Assembly (NCBI GenBank): GCA_903838415.1
Contig: CAILYI010000137.1
Coordinates: 1 to 50,774, forward strand
Source of the DNA: an uncultured Anaerolineae bacterium
GTDB lineage: Bacteria > Chloroflexota > Anaerolineae > Anaerolineales > Villigracilaceae
Length of the DNA: 50,774 nucleotides
Direction of reading: 5' to 3'
Shown here: positions 8,531 through 17,004 of the stretch, in pieces
Layout: every line of letters begins with the position of its first letter
Numbering within the stretch: position 1 is the stretch's first letter
Notes under the pieces: generated by a model
The model's input: the letters and a program-made list of their open reading frames with translations, nothing else
Database searches by the model: none
Told to the model about the DNA's origin: nothing
Program-made: the position numbers and the translations under genes

Positions 8531-9418
8531 TTACCAGCCCCGTCCGGCAATTTTTTCGCCTTCGGGCATCTGAGAGATATTGCGGCCCACCATCGGCTCA
8601 CCGAGATTCTTGCTCACTTCAGCCAGAATCCCGGCATCCTTGAAGTGCGTGGTGGCTTTGACAATCGCCGCCGCGCGTTTGGCCGGGTCGCCGCTCTTGA
8701 AAATGCCGGAGCCGACGAAGACACCATCCACACCCAGCTGCATCATCAACGCGGCATCCGCCGGAGTCGCAATACCGCCAGCCGCAAAATTGACCACCGG
8801 CAGGCGGCCCAGGTCGCGGGTTTCCTTTACCAATTCATAGGGCGCGCCGATATTCTTGGCGAACGCCATCAGTTCTTCCTCGGGCATATTCTGAATCTGA
8901 CGAATTTCGCCCAAAACGGTGCGGGCATGGCGGACGGCCTCCACCACATCGCCGGTACCGGCCTCGCCCTTGGTGCGCATCATCGCCGCGCCTTCGCCAA
9001 TCCGACGCAGCGCTTCGCCCAGGTTGCGGCATCCGCACACAAAGGGCACGGTGAAATTGTGCTTCAGGATGTGATGTTCCTCATCCGCCGGAGTCAGCAC
9101 TTCAGATTCGTCAATGTAATCAATCTTGAGTGCTTCCAAAATCTGAGCTTCCACGAAGTGACCAATGCGACACTTCGCCATCACCGGGATGGACACCGCT
9201 TCTTTAATCTTGATGATTAATTCAGGATCGCTCATGCGCGCCACGCCACCTTGCGCGCGAATATCCGCCGGAACCCGTTCTAACGCCATCACTGCGCACG
9301 CGCCCGCATCCTCGGCAATCTTGGCCTGCTCAGGCGTTACCACGTCCATAATCACGCCGCCCTTGAGCATCTGCGCAAGTCCTTTTTTGACGGCAAACGT
9401 ACCAGTCGTTGCTTCCAT
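8531..9418 (-). CDS. pdxS: Pyridoxal 5'-phosphate synthase lyase subunit
   Basis: This subunit condenses ribose 5-phosphate, glyceraldehyde 3-phosphate and ammonia to PLP. It has 295 residues, the standard length of the (beta/alpha)8 barrel. The key residues are Asp25 (VIMDVV), the substrate-binding lysine Lys82 (VMAKCRIGH) and the second lysine Lys150 ([11 protein letters not shown]). The phosphate loop FVGSGIF is near the C-terminal third. The start has a strong AAGGAGAAAG Shine-Dalgarno. It is the first gene of the leftward pdxS-pdxT-(6901-7860) group. Confidence 0.97.
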   Translation of the reverse strand: MEATTGTFAVKKGLAQMLKGGVIMDVVTPEQAKIAEDAGACAVMALERVPADIRAQGGVARMSDPELIIKIKEAVSIPVMAKCRIGHFVEAQILEALKIDYIDESEVLTPADEEHHILKHNFTVPFVCGCRNLGEALRRIGEGAAMMRTKGEAGTGDVVEAVRHARTVLGEIRQIQNMPEEELMAFAKNIGAPYELVKETRDLGRLPVVNFAAGGIATPADAALMMQLGVDGVFVGSGIFKSGDPAKRAAAIVKATTHFKDAGILAEVSKNLGEPMVGRNISQMPEGEKIAGRGW

Positions 9419-9581
9419 TTATCTTTCTCCTTTGAAAAATGATGACAGGCGGATTCTACCACGCCCGCAGGGGTTACCATATTAGAGCATCGTTAAACAC
9501 CCCGGCAGTCTCCACCCGCAGCCTGTCTTCCGTTATGGATGGGTTACCGCCACTCCACGGAAAGAATCCGCTCTCGGCCTC

Positions 9582-9609
9582 TTGACTCTTTACAAAAGCG
9601 ATGTACAAT
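9582..9609 (+). promoter_or_regulatory. Sigma-70-type promoter of the GntR gene
   Basis: TTGACT (9582-9587) and TACAAT (9604-9609) are separated by 16 nt and lie 43 nt before the regulator ATG. The downstream stretch to 9632 is AT-rich with repeated TACAA and ATACA words. YtrA-type GntR proteins usually repress their own operon, so an operator here is plausible but not demonstrated. Confidence 0.75.
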
Positions 9610-9652
9610 TATTACAAAGATACAATGATACACTTATCAACGAGGCCTGCCT

Positions 9653-10054
9653 ATGAAAATTACCCTGGACTTGAGATCAGACATTCCAATTTACATCCAA
9701 ATTGTCGAACAAGTGCGCCAAAAAATTGTCAGCGGAGATCTCAAACCCGGCGACCAACTTCCCACGGTCCGCTCGCTCGCCTCCGATTTGCGCATCAACT
9801 TCAACACCGTTTCGCGCGCCTACCGCCTGCTCGACGAAGCCGGAATCATCTCCACCCAACAGGGACGCGGCACCTACATCCTTGAAATGCCCCCGCCGGA
9901 AATAGCCGAACGCCTGCGGCTGGAATCGCTCGGTGCGCTTGCCCGCCGCTATTTGGTCGAAGCCAGGCGATTGGGATTCTCGCTTGAACAGGCTGTCGAC
10001 CATATCAGCCTGCAGGCACACGCCCCTCTTACTAATTTATCCAACCTTGAATAG
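9653..10054 (+). CDS. GntR-family regulator, YtrA type
   Basis: This 133-residue protein has one GntR winged helix-turn-helix (about 9-75). PIYIQIVEQVRQKIVSGDLKPGDQLP and VRSLASDLRINFNTVSRAYRLLDEAGII are diagnostic. Only a short helical tail follows (about 76-133), as in the YtrA subfamily, which lacks a large effector domain. Such regulators normally sit first in membrane-protein or ABC-transporter operons and repress them. The next genes, an SPFH protein (14 nt away) and an SdpI-like protein, fit that arrangement. A good promoter lies upstream. Confidence 0.9.
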   Translation: MKITLDLRSDIPIYIQIVEQVRQKIVSGDLKPGDQLPTVRSLASDLRINFNTVSRAYRLLDEAGIISTQQGRGTYILEMPPPEIAERLRLESLGALARRYLVEARRLGFSLEQAVDHISLQAHAPLTNLSNLE

Positions 10055-10067
10055 CAAAGGAAAAAAC

Positions 10068-11009
10068 ATGTCACCCCAACTTTCAGAAACTAAAGCCTTA
10101 TTCCAGACAGCCAAACTTGATCAACGCATTCCGCCAATTGCCGGAACCGTCTTAGCCGTTTTCATGCTCGTCGCCATTCTCGGCGCCATCCAAATGGACG
10201 GCAAAGTAGCAGAAGGCTGGATTGCCGCATACGTCCTCAGCCTGACATTGATTGGCACGATCATCATGTTCTCGCTCAAAGTCGCCAACCAATGGGAAAA
10301 AGCCATCGTCTTGCGCCTTGGAAAATTCACAGGTTTGCGCGGCCCTGGCATTTTCTGGGTGGTTCCCTTGATGGATGTGGTGCCCACCTGGATCGACCAC
10401 CGTGTCATGGTCACACCCTTCGCCGCCGAAAAGACGCTGACAAAAGATACCGTCCCGGTGGATGTGGATGCCGTGCTCTTTTGGGTTGTCTGGGATGCGG
10501 AGAAGGCCGCGCTCGAAGTGGCGGACTATCGCTCCGCGATTGCCTGGGCAGCCCAGACCGCCCTGCGCGATATCATTGGTCGCATGATGCTGGCAGATAT
10601 CCTCGTGGGCCGCAGCGCCATCGACGAGGAACTTCAGCGCATCATCGACGAACGCACCACCCCGTGGGGCGTCACCGTTCAATCGGTGGAAATCCGCGAT
10701 ATTGTCATTCCGCAAGATTTGGAAGATGCCATGTCGCGCCAGGCGCAGGCCGAACGCGAACGACAGGCCCGCGTCATTTTAGGCGAATCCGAAAAACAGA
10801 TTGCCGCCTCGTTTGCCGAAGCATCTAAATCCTACGTCAACAATCCGACCGCCCTGCACTTGCGCGCCATGAACATGCTCTTTGAAGGTCTCAAGGAAAA
10901 GGGCGCCCTGGTCATCGTCCCCAGCAGCGCCGTCGAAACCATGAACCTCGGCGGCATGAGCGGCATGGTCTCGCTGGCTCAAAACAATCTGCCCCGGGAA
11001 AATAAATAA
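10068..11009 (+). CDS. SPFH/Band 7 (stomatin-like) membrane protein
   Basis: This 313-residue protein starts at 10068, directly after an AAAGGAAAAAAC Shine-Dalgarno; a longer in-frame start at 9933 lies inside the regulator gene and is rejected. Two N-terminal hydrophobic segments (about 24-42 and 52-72) precede a complete Band 7 domain, with VLRLGKFTGLRGPGIFWVVPLMD and DAVLFWVVWDAEKA. A charged helix (about 225-260, QAQAERERQARVILGESEKQIAAS) follows and should promote oligomerisation. Stomatin/slipin proteins form ring-like membrane scaffolds, often with NfeD proteins, but no nfeD gene is adjacent. It is probably controlled by the upstream GntR protein. Confidence 0.9.
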   Translation: MSPQLSETKALFQTAKLDQRIPPIAGTVLAVFMLVAILGAIQMDGKVAEGWIAAYVLSLTLIGTIIMFSLKVANQWEKAIVLRLGKFTGLRGPGIFWVVPLMDVVPTWIDHRVMVTPFAAEKTLTKDTVPVDVDAVLFWVVWDAEKAALEVADYRSAIAWAAQTALRDIIGRMMLADILVGRSAIDEELQRIIDERTTPWGVTVQSVEIRDIVIPQDLEDAMSRQAQAERERQARVILGESEKQIAASFAEASKSYVNNPTALHLRAMNMLFEGLKEKGALVIVPSSAVETMNLGGMSGMVSLAQNNLPRENK

Positions 11010-11035
11010 TCCACCGCAGCCATTTCCGATAAAAA

Positions 11036-11051
11036 AGTTTCACGTGAAACA
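11036..11051. other. parS centromere site (copy 1)
   Basis: AGTTTCACGTGAAACA matches the bacterial parS consensus TGTTTCACGTGAAACA at 15 of 16 positions, with the 14-nt core GTTTCACGTGAAAC intact. It lies just upstream of the SdpI-like gene. ParB/Spo0J loads at such sites and clamps spread along DNA. Chromosomal parS sites cluster near oriC, in agreement with the origin about 13.8 kb to the right. Confidence 0.9.
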
Positions 11052-11063
11052 CAAGGAGAAAAA

Positions 11064-11711
11064 ATGTCCACTCGAACCACGCTCGTCATCGTCACCATCC
11101 TGATTATTGTATCCACGCTGGCGGGAATATTTCTCTGGAACCAACTCCCCGACCCGATGGCCTCGCACTGGGGCGTTGACGACCAGGTCAACGGAACGAT
11201 GTCAAAATTCTGGGGCGTGTTCCTGATGCCGGTCATCACCATCGTCATGCTACTGATGTTCCTGGTCATCCCGTCGATCGATCCGCTCAAAGCCAACATC
11301 GCCCAGTTCCGGGAGTATTTCAACACCTTCATCGCGCTGATCGTCGGCTTCATGGTGTATATCTATGGGCTGACTCTGGTCTGGAATCTGGGCAATACCA
11401 GCTTTCGGATGAGCGCCGCCATGCTGCCAGCTTTGGGACTGCTTTTCGTCTTTGCTGGCACGATGATCGGGAAAGCCAAACGCAATTACTTTATCGGCAT
11501 CCGCACCCCGTGGACTCTTTCCAGCGATAAAGTTTGGGATGAGACTCACCGCGTCGGCGGGAAGTTGTTTATCGCCTCGGGATTACTGGCCCTGCTTGGC
11601 GCTCTTTTCCCCAACTTTGCCATCTGGTTCATCATGGTGCCTCTGCTCGGAACCTCGCTTTTCACTGTGGTTTACTCATACTACCTGTTCCAGCGCGAAG
11701 CAAAAGCCTAA
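11064..11711 (+). CDS. SdpI-like immunity/signalling membrane protein (DUF1648 + SdpI)
   Basis: This 215-residue protein has an N-terminal DUF1648 unit (TM helix about 5-25, then LPDPMASHWGVDDQVNG) and a C-terminal SdpI unit. The latter carries the signature NYFIGIRTPWTLSSDKVWDETHRVGG and about five further helices. In Bacillus subtilis, SdpI gives immunity to the SDP toxin and sequesters the SdpR repressor. Here the operon regulator is GntR/YtrA type instead, and no toxin gene is visible. The start has an AAGGAG Shine-Dalgarno. The gene is bracketed by parS sites at 11036 and 11714. Confidence 0.88.
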   Translation: MSTRTTLVIVTILIIVSTLAGIFLWNQLPDPMASHWGVDDQVNGTMSKFWGVFLMPVITIVMLLMFLVIPSIDPLKANIAQFREYFNTFIALIVGFMVYIYGLTLVWNLGNTSFRMSAAMLPALGLLFVFAGTMIGKAKRNYFIGIRTPWTLSSDKVWDETHRVGGKLFIASGLLALLGALFPNFAIWFIMVPLLGTSLFTVVYSYYLFQREAKA

Positions 11712-11713
11712 TT

Positions 11714-11729
11714 TGTTTCACGTGAAACC
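11714..11729. other. parS centromere site (copy 2)
   Basis: TGTTTCACGTGAAACC matches the parS consensus at 15 of 16 positions and starts 3 nt after the SdpI-like stop codon. Together with the first copy it frames one 0.65-kb gene. Two sites 678 bp apart in non-coding gaps argue for selected ParB-binding sites rather than chance. Confidence 0.9.
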
Positions 11730-11825
11730 TGAGAAAATGTCTTTGGAAAACGCCCAAAACAGGCCACTGTAGTGGCCCAGGTTAAAAATAGCTCGCGTTT
11801 TTCCAGCACTTTTTGGAGAAAAGAT

Positions 11826-12077
11826 ATGGCAGACGAAATCCATTTATGGGAATATCGGGTGCAGACTGTCGGTTCGTTTTGGTCTGGAGTGAAAGCCAAC
11901 GCCCTGGAGCAGTTGCTCAATGAATGGGGCGCGGCTGGCTGGGAAGTGATCTCGACCCACATCCTGGAAAATACCAATAAAATTAACGTCATCGCAAAAC
12001 GCCCACTGACAGATTCAACCCGCGGACGACGGTCCATGCCTTTATCTGACGGGTCCGATTGGAGAAAGAATGATTAA
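11826..12077 (+). CDS. DUF4177-like small protein
   Basis: This 83-residue protein from the ATG at 11826 has a GGAG Shine-Dalgarno; an upstream in-frame start at 11772 lacks one. WEYRVQT, LEQLLNEWGAAGWEVIS and NVIAKRPL form the beta-alpha-beta pattern of DUF4177, a small soluble family of unknown function. The stop codon overlaps the ATG of the CPBP gene (12070) by 8 nt, so the two are translationally coupled. It may belong to the same transcript as the SdpI-like gene; no terminator is seen between them. Confidence 0.75.
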   Translation: MADEIHLWEYRVQTVGSFWSGVKANALEQLLNEWGAAGWEVISTHILENTNKINVIAKRPLTDSTRGRRSMPLSDGSDWRKND

Positions 12078-12972
12078 TCGTAAATCCTTAGTCTGGTTCA
12101 TCGTTATCACATTTGGCATCGCCTAGGTTTTATTTGCAATCCCGTCGGCTTTCAAAGACAACCAGACTTACTATCCCGCCTCCATGCAAATCTCATTCGC
12201 CCTGGCGATGTGGGGACCTGGCATCGCGGCGATCGTCACAACACTCTTCGTGGAGAAGCGGCCGTTGAAAGCCCTGCGTCTGAATACGCTCGGGCCAAAA
12301 AGGTTCTACCTAGTCGCCTGGTTTCTGCCGCCAGCCTTGACTCTGCTGACACTGGCGACGACCCTTTTGCTGGGAACCGGATTTTTCGATCCCACCTTCA
12401 GCATGATGCGCGACGCCCTGGCGCAAGCTCCACAGAGTAAGCAGGCACTTCCATCTGTGGAAGTATTGGTCGCCGCCCAGCTCGCTTTTGGACTGCTGCT
12501 GGCGCCGTTCATCAACATACTTTTCGCCCTGGGAGAAGAGCTCGGCTGGCGAGGTTTTCTGCTGCCCAAATTATTACCGTTGGGACAATGGAAAGCGATC
12601 GTCATTAGCGGCGCGATCTGGGGCATCTGGCACGCACCGACCACGCTGCTGTATGGCTACAATTTTCCACAACACTATTATTTGGGCATGCTGATTATGG
12701 TTGTGGGTTGCATCCTGCTCGGCACGATTTTATCGTGGCTGTATCTCAACACACGCAGTCCCTGGGTGACCGCTTTGGCACATGGAGCTTTCAACGCTTC
12801 GCCTGGGTTGGCGATCTTTTTCTTGAAACCCGGATTTGATACCGCTCTGGGAGGTTCCGCGCTGGGGTTAGCGGGGTGGATTCCGATGGGACTATTCGTC
12901 GGCTGGCTTGTTCTGACAAAACGGCTGCCGGTTCAAGTAAAAGAAGATGTCGTCCCCGGTAATGCTATCTAG
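12070..12972 (+). pseudogene. CPBP-family intramembrane protease, interrupted by an amber codon
   Basis: From the ATG at 12070 (GGAGAAAG Shine-Dalgarno, overlapping the previous stop) the frame reads MINRKSLVWFIVITFGIA, then TAG at 12124-12126, then VLFAIPSAF and on to 12972. The stop replaces what is normally a Trp in the first helix (TFGIAW), so TGG to TAG is the simplest change. The rest is intact: LGEELGWRG (CAAX protease motif 1), IWHAPTT (motif 2) and AHGAFNAS (motif 3), with many helices. The next ATG (12184) has no Shine-Dalgarno. CPBP proteins are metal-dependent membrane proteases or bacteriocin-immunity factors. Recent decay, a sequencing error and suppression remain alternatives. 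Confidence 0.85.
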
Positions 12973-13016
12973 AACATAAATTCTATCTACAACATTCAAA
13001 ACAAACGTTCTAAACC

Positions 13017-13045
13017 TTGCCTTTTATGCTTCAAAATTGTACAAT
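13017..13045 (+). promoter_or_regulatory. Promoter TTGCCT-N17-TACAAT
   Basis: TTGCCT (13017-13022) and TACAAT (13040-13045) have the ideal 17-nt spacer. The -10 box ends 6 nt before the ATG at 13052, so the transcript would start at or within 1-2 nt of the start codon and lack a leader. Confidence 0.7.
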
Positions 13046-13051
13046 CAATTA

Positions 13052-13282
13052 ATGGAGTATATAATCTTTCGCGCTGTGTTGGCCGTTTATGGGGTGGCTG
13101 CTTTTGCTCTCGCCATCTCTTATCTACGCTATCGACGCTGCACTCCCCTGGAGTATATCTTCTGGGGAGTGCTGGCATTTCTCTTCCCAATCCTGGGGCC
13201 GTTCTTTGTCATTGCGGCCCGCCCCGGGCCGAAAAAACGTTTCAGGCGGCCTCCCCAGGCAACGGGTAGTTTTCTCCCTTGA
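13052..13282 (+). CDS. Small two-helix membrane protein (PLDc_N-like)
   Basis: This 76-residue protein has two hydrophobic helices (about 2-24 and 33-55) and a basic, Pro-rich tail GPKKRFRRPP. LEYIFWGVLAFLFPILGPFFVI resembles the short PLDc_N-type membrane module found at the N-terminus of cardiolipin synthases and as stand-alone peptides. The function is unknown. An in-frame TTG at 13037 is possible but lies inside the promoter. It is followed 17 nt later by the NTF2-like lipid-anchored or membrane-tethered protein. Confidence 0.7.
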   Translation: MEYIIFRAVLAVYGVAAFALAISYLRYRRCTPLEYIFWGVLAFLFPILGPFFVIAARPGPKKRFRRPPQATGSFLP

Positions 13283-13299
13283 AAGGACAGGAAAAGCCA

Positions 13300-13779
13300 A
13301 TGAAACAAGATCGCTTTCTAACCGGAATCCTGATCGGGATTGTCATCCTGGTGGTGGCTGCGCTGGGTGTCTTTTTCACTCGTAAAGACAACCTGACCTA
13401 TGTAGCGGATGATACGCCCGAAGGAGTAGTACAAAATTACGTGGTGGCTCTGCACAAACGCGACTTTGAGAAAGCCTACCAATATCTGGCCAATCTCAAG
13501 GATAAACCAACGCTTGAGCAGTTCCGCCAGTCGTTTTTAAATCATAACGTGGACCCGACGAACGCTGGTCTCGAGATCGGCAAAACTGAGCTCAATGGAA
13601 GTACAGCCATCGTGACTCTGGGGATTGTCAACAGTCCCAGTGACCCGTTTTCAACCGGCTATCGCAACGCGGAATATGCCCAACTGATTAATGATAATGG
13701 CGCCTGGAAAATCAAGCAATTACCCTATAACTTCTGGTCATACGATTGGTACCAACCTACGCAAGTCCCGGTGAAATAA
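13300..13779 (+). CDS. Membrane-tethered NTF2/DUF4878-like protein
   Basis: This 159-residue protein starts at the ATG at 13300, which has an AGGACAGG Shine-Dalgarno. One N-terminal anchor (about 6-26, GILIGIVILVVAALGVFF) is followed by an extracytoplasmic NTF2-like domain: VVQNYVVALHKRDFEKAYQYLANL, then a beta-sheet ending WKIKQLPYNFW. This is the layout of DUF4878-type proteins. The substrate is unknown. It lies 1 nt upstream of the DUF5671 gene, so they are cotranscribed. Confidence 0.75.
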   Translation: MKQDRFLTGILIGIVILVVAALGVFFTRKDNLTYVADDTPEGVVQNYVVALHKRDFEKAYQYLANLKDKPTLEQFRQSFLNHNVDPTNAGLEIGKTELNGSTAIVTLGIVNSPSDPFSTGYRNAEYAQLINDNGAWKIKQLPYNFWSYDWYQPTQVPVK

Positions 13780-13780
13780 T

Positions 13781-15700
13781 ATGAGAAGCATTCGACGTCT
13801 TTACTTTTATCTGGTTACCCTAATCAGCGTGGAAGTGGTGCTGTGGGGGCTGATTAATCTACTGCGCACAATCTTCTCCTCCGGGTTGACCTTCCCCGGC
13901 GCGGATACGCTGGCGCAGGCTCTGGCGCTGATTTTCGTGGGAGTGCCCATTTTTGCTGTCCACTGGTTGTGGGCGCAAAGAGTTTCCGCCAGGGATCCCG
14001 AGGAACATTCCGCCAGTTTGCGCGCAGTGTTTTTATTCGGCATCCTTTTGATGACTCTCGTCCCGGTGATTCAGAATATTTTGGCGCTGATCAACCGGAC
14101 GCTGGTGGTCAGTGCTGGCATAGATTCTTACCGCGCTTTCATCGGCGGCGCACAAACCTGGGTGGATAATGTCATCGCGATCGCGCTGAACTTGCTGGCC
14201 GCCGCATATTTTTTCAACGTCCAACAAACCGACTGGGCCACGCTGACTGACCATGAAAATTCCGCTGGTGTGCGCCGACTGTATCGCTATATCTGGGTTT
14301 TGTATTCCCTGCTGATGGCCGTGTTCGGCGTTCAGCAAGTCTTGAGTTTTCTCTTTCATCTGCCCACCGACATCCTCGGCGACCCTGGGCGCGAAGTGCT
14401 GATCAATGGACTGGCGCTGATTTTGGTCGGCGCGCCGGTTTGGGTTTACACTTGGAATCTTTGCCAGAAAGCGAACAGCGAGCCCGAAGAAAGCGGCTCC
14501 GCTTTGCGAATGGGCGTTTTGTATTTGCTGGCGCTGGCGGGTGTGATCGTTGTCCTGAGTACCGCAGGCATCGTCATCAACGTGCTGCTGCGCCGCGCGC
14601 TGGGCGAAATGATTGAATGGCGCGAACTCATTTCACAAATTGGGACACCCATCTCGGTGGGCGTGCCGCTGGCAACGATGTGGGCGTATTACGGAACCTG
14701 GCTCTGGCGGGAAATCGCGTCCATCAATGATGCGACCCGTCGCGCAGCGTTAAAACGCTTTTACTACTACATTCTCTCGCTGATCGGCCTGGTCGCCACT
14801 TTTACCGGCATCGCCATGCTGGTCAGTTTCATCATCGAAATCCTGATCGGCAATACCCTGTGGGGCGACGTTCTGCGCTCCCGTTTGAGCGGAGCAATCG
14901 CCACCTTGCTGGCAGCGCTGCCCTTATGGATTGCCACCTGGAGACCGATGCAAGCTGAATCGCTGGCGGCCGGTGATCTGGGCGACCATGCGCGCCGCTC
15001 TCTCGTGCGTCGCGCCTATTTATATCTCATCATCTTTGGCACCGTGATCGGCGGGATGGCTTCGGCCATATTCCTGGTTTACACCATCTTATTTGGGTTT
15101 CTTGATCATCGCTCCGAAAGCTTTACGCTGGATGTATCGAACGGACTCCAACTGCTGATACTGTTCGCAGCCTTCCTCATCTACCATTGGAGCGCCCTCC
15201 GTCAGGATGGCAGCCACGCCGCGGATGCGCTGGCGGCGCGTCAGGAGCGTTTCGCCGTTTTAGTGGTTGAATCTGAAGGGACGGGGTTCGCCACCCCGCT
15301 GGCCAATGCCATTAAACGGACGTCCCCCTCTATTCCGGTGGCCATACAAACGATCGAACAGGGCCTACCCGAAGAGGCGGGTGTCATCCAGGCGATCGTC
15401 CTGCCTGCCAAACTTGCGCTTAATCCGCCAGAAGCGCTGCGCTTATGGCTGCAACGCTACGAAGGTCACAAAGTCATCGTTCCGGGCGAGGTCACGGGCT
15501 GGTACTGGCCCGGCGTAGCGCAAAAAAACGGCGCGGGGGCGGCAGCTCAAATCGTACGGCAACTGGCGGAAGGTCAGGAAGTACGAATGGCAGGAGGAAA
15601 TTCCACCTGGCAGCTTGTCGCCTATGTCTTTGCCGTATTATTTGGCATCCAGTTGCTGTTCCTTTTGCTCTCGCTCGGAATTTCCCTAATCGTCAATTAG
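13781..15700 (+). CDS. DUF5671 multi-repeat membrane protein
   Basis: This 639-residue protein is built of about five related membrane modules. Each opens with a basic/aromatic helix start: RRLYFYLVTLIS (about 4), RRLYRYIWVLYS (about 164), RMGVLYLLALAG (about 242), KRFYYYILSLIG (about 323) and RRAYLYLIIFGT (about 408). Each module has two to four helices and an acidic or basic loop. The pattern is DUF5671, known from Chloroflexi. A soluble segment of about 110 residues (495-605) precedes a final C-terminal helix (about 615-636). The function is unknown. It is translationally close-coupled to the upstream gene. Confidence 0.85.
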   Translation: MRSIRRLYFYLVTLISVEVVLWGLINLLRTIFSSGLTFPGADTLAQALALIFVGVPIFAVHWLWAQRVSARDPEEHSASLRAVFLFGILLMTLVPVIQNILALINRTLVVSAGIDSYRAFIGGAQTWVDNVIAIALNLLAAAYFFNVQQTDWATLTDHENSAGVRRLYRYIWVLYSLLMAVFGVQQVLSFLFHLPTDILGDPGREVLINGLALILVGAPVWVYTWNLCQKANSEPEESGSALRMGVLYLLALAGVIVVLSTAGIVINVLLRRALGEMIEWRELISQIGTPISVGVPLATMWAYYGTWLWREIASINDATRRAALKRFYYYILSLIGLVATFTGIAMLVSFIIEILIGNTLWGDVLRSRLSGAIATLLAALPLWIATWRPMQAESLAAGDLGDHARRSLVRRAYLYLIIFGTVIGGMASAIFLVYTILFGFLDHRSESFTLDVSNGLQLLILFAAFLIYHWSALRQDGSHAADALAARQERFAVLVVESEGTGFATPLANAIKRTSPSIPVAIQTIEQGLPEEAGVIQAIVLPAKLALNPPEALRLWLQRYEGHKVIVPGEVTGWYWPGVAQKNGAGAAAQIVRQLAEGQEVRMAGGNSTWQLVAYVFAVLFGIQLLFLLLSLGISLIVN

Positions 15701-15766
15701 CCCTTGCCGGTTTCTGAAGTAAAATAGGATATATTTTCCACTTAGAAGACGCAGGAGCGCACGCCA

Positions 15767-16897
15767 ATGAAAGTAACCGTCCTACAAGAAAACCTGACCC
15801 GTGGCCTGAGCACCGTCTCACGCGCCGTTTCGCCCCGCAGCACGCTGCCCGTCCTAGCGAACATCCTGATTGCCACCGACGAAGGCCGCCTGCGTCTCTC
15901 AGCCACCAACCTCGAGTTGGGCATTACCTGTTGGATTGGGGCCAAGATCGAGGAAGAAGGCTCCACCACCGTCCCGGCGCGCACTCTGGCGGATTTGGTG
16001 AATACGCTGCCCGACCCTCAAGTCAGTTTAATCCTTGATGCGCGCACACAGACACTGAACGTACGCTCCGGCTCATCGACCAATGATATCAAGGGCATCG
16101 ACGCGCAGGAATTTCCACCCCTGCCCGTGCCGGATTTTGAAAACGCCATCAACCTGAATGTCGCCGATTTCAAAGAGATGATTCAGCAGGTGGCTTTCTC
16201 CTCGTCCACAGATGAAGCCCGCCCGGTTTTGATGGGCGTACTGGTCAACGTAGACAAAGATACCGTCACCATGGCCGCCGCGGATGGTTTCCGCCTGTCG
16301 GTGCGCAAAGCCACGCTTTCGACGCCAGTGTCGCAGCCAATCAGCGCCATCATCCCGGCGCGCGCGCTGCAGGAACTGGCGCGCATCGCCGCCGACGGCG
16401 AGCAAATGATCCAAATGGTGCTGCCCAAAGGCCGCGGACAGGTCGTTTTCCATGTCAAGGATGTGGAACTGGTTTCACAGCTCATCGACGGAACTTTCCC
16501 GGATTACCAGCAAATCATCCCGCGCTCGCACAAGTCACGCACGCTGCTGCCAACGGCCTCGCTGCTCAAAGCCTGCAAACAGGCCGAGATTTTCGCCCGC
16601 GAAGGGTCAAACGTGGTGCGCCTGAACATCAAAAGCAACGGCGAACTCCAACCGGGCGAAGTGGAAATCTCCGCCCACAGCGAAGAGACCGGTTCCAACG
16701 AGACCATCGTCGAGGCCACGGTAGACGGTATTCCGCTGTTGATTGCTTTCAACGTAAAATTCCTGCGTGAAGTGCTGGAAGTGATCAAAACACCGAATGT
16801 GGCTATTGAAACTTCGGCAGCGAACGCGCCGGGCGTGGTCAAACCGGTTGGCGACGAAAACTTCCTGCATGTCATCATGCCGATGCACCTGGGATAG
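15767..16897 (+). CDS. dnaN: DNA polymerase III sliding clamp (beta subunit)
   Basis: This is the processivity clamp of the replicase. It has 376 residues, typical length, in three topologically equal domains (about 1-125, 126-245 and 246-376). Diagnostic stretches are MKVTVLQENLTRGL, SPRSTLPVLANILI, FSSSTDEARPVLMGVL, TFPDYQQIIP and the C-terminal LHVIMPMHL. The start has a GGAG Shine-Dalgarno. dnaN usually follows dnaA beside oriC; here dnaA is not adjacent and the origin lies 9 kb away. An intrinsic terminator ends the unit. Confidence 0.97.
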   Translation: MKVTVLQENLTRGLSTVSRAVSPRSTLPVLANILIATDEGRLRLSATNLELGITCWIGAKIEEEGSTTVPARTLADLVNTLPDPQVSLILDARTQTLNVRSGSSTNDIKGIDAQEFPPLPVPDFENAINLNVADFKEMIQQVAFSSSTDEARPVLMGVLVNVDKDTVTMAAADGFRLSVRKATLSTPVSQPISAIIPARALQELARIAADGEQMIQMVLPKGRGQVVFHVKDVELVSQLIDGTFPDYQQIIPRSHKSRTLLPTASLLKACKQAEIFAREGSNVVRLNIKSNGELQPGEVEISAHSEETGSNETIVEATVDGIPLLIAFNVKFLREVLEVIKTPNVAIETSAANAPGVVKPVGDENFLHVIMPMHLG

Positions 16898-16931
16898 AAC
16901 GGTACGCCTTTTGTAACCATTTCCTTCAGAG

Positions 16932-16961
16932 GCGCCGGGTTTTGATAATCCGGCGCTTTTT
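16932..16961 (+). terminator. Intrinsic terminator after dnaN
   Basis: GCGCCGG (16932-16938) pairs with CCGGCGC (16950-16956) and is followed by five T residues. It lies 35 nt downstream of dnaN. Confidence 0.88.
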
Positions 16962-17004
16962 GATTTAGAATTGGAAAACCCGCACAAATTATCGGAAAGC
17001 AACC

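Noticed and set aside
9601..9632. A specific palindromic operator for the GntR regulator
   Set aside because: TGTA...TACA words occur, but the arms match at only about 8 of 13 positions, so no operator is claimed.
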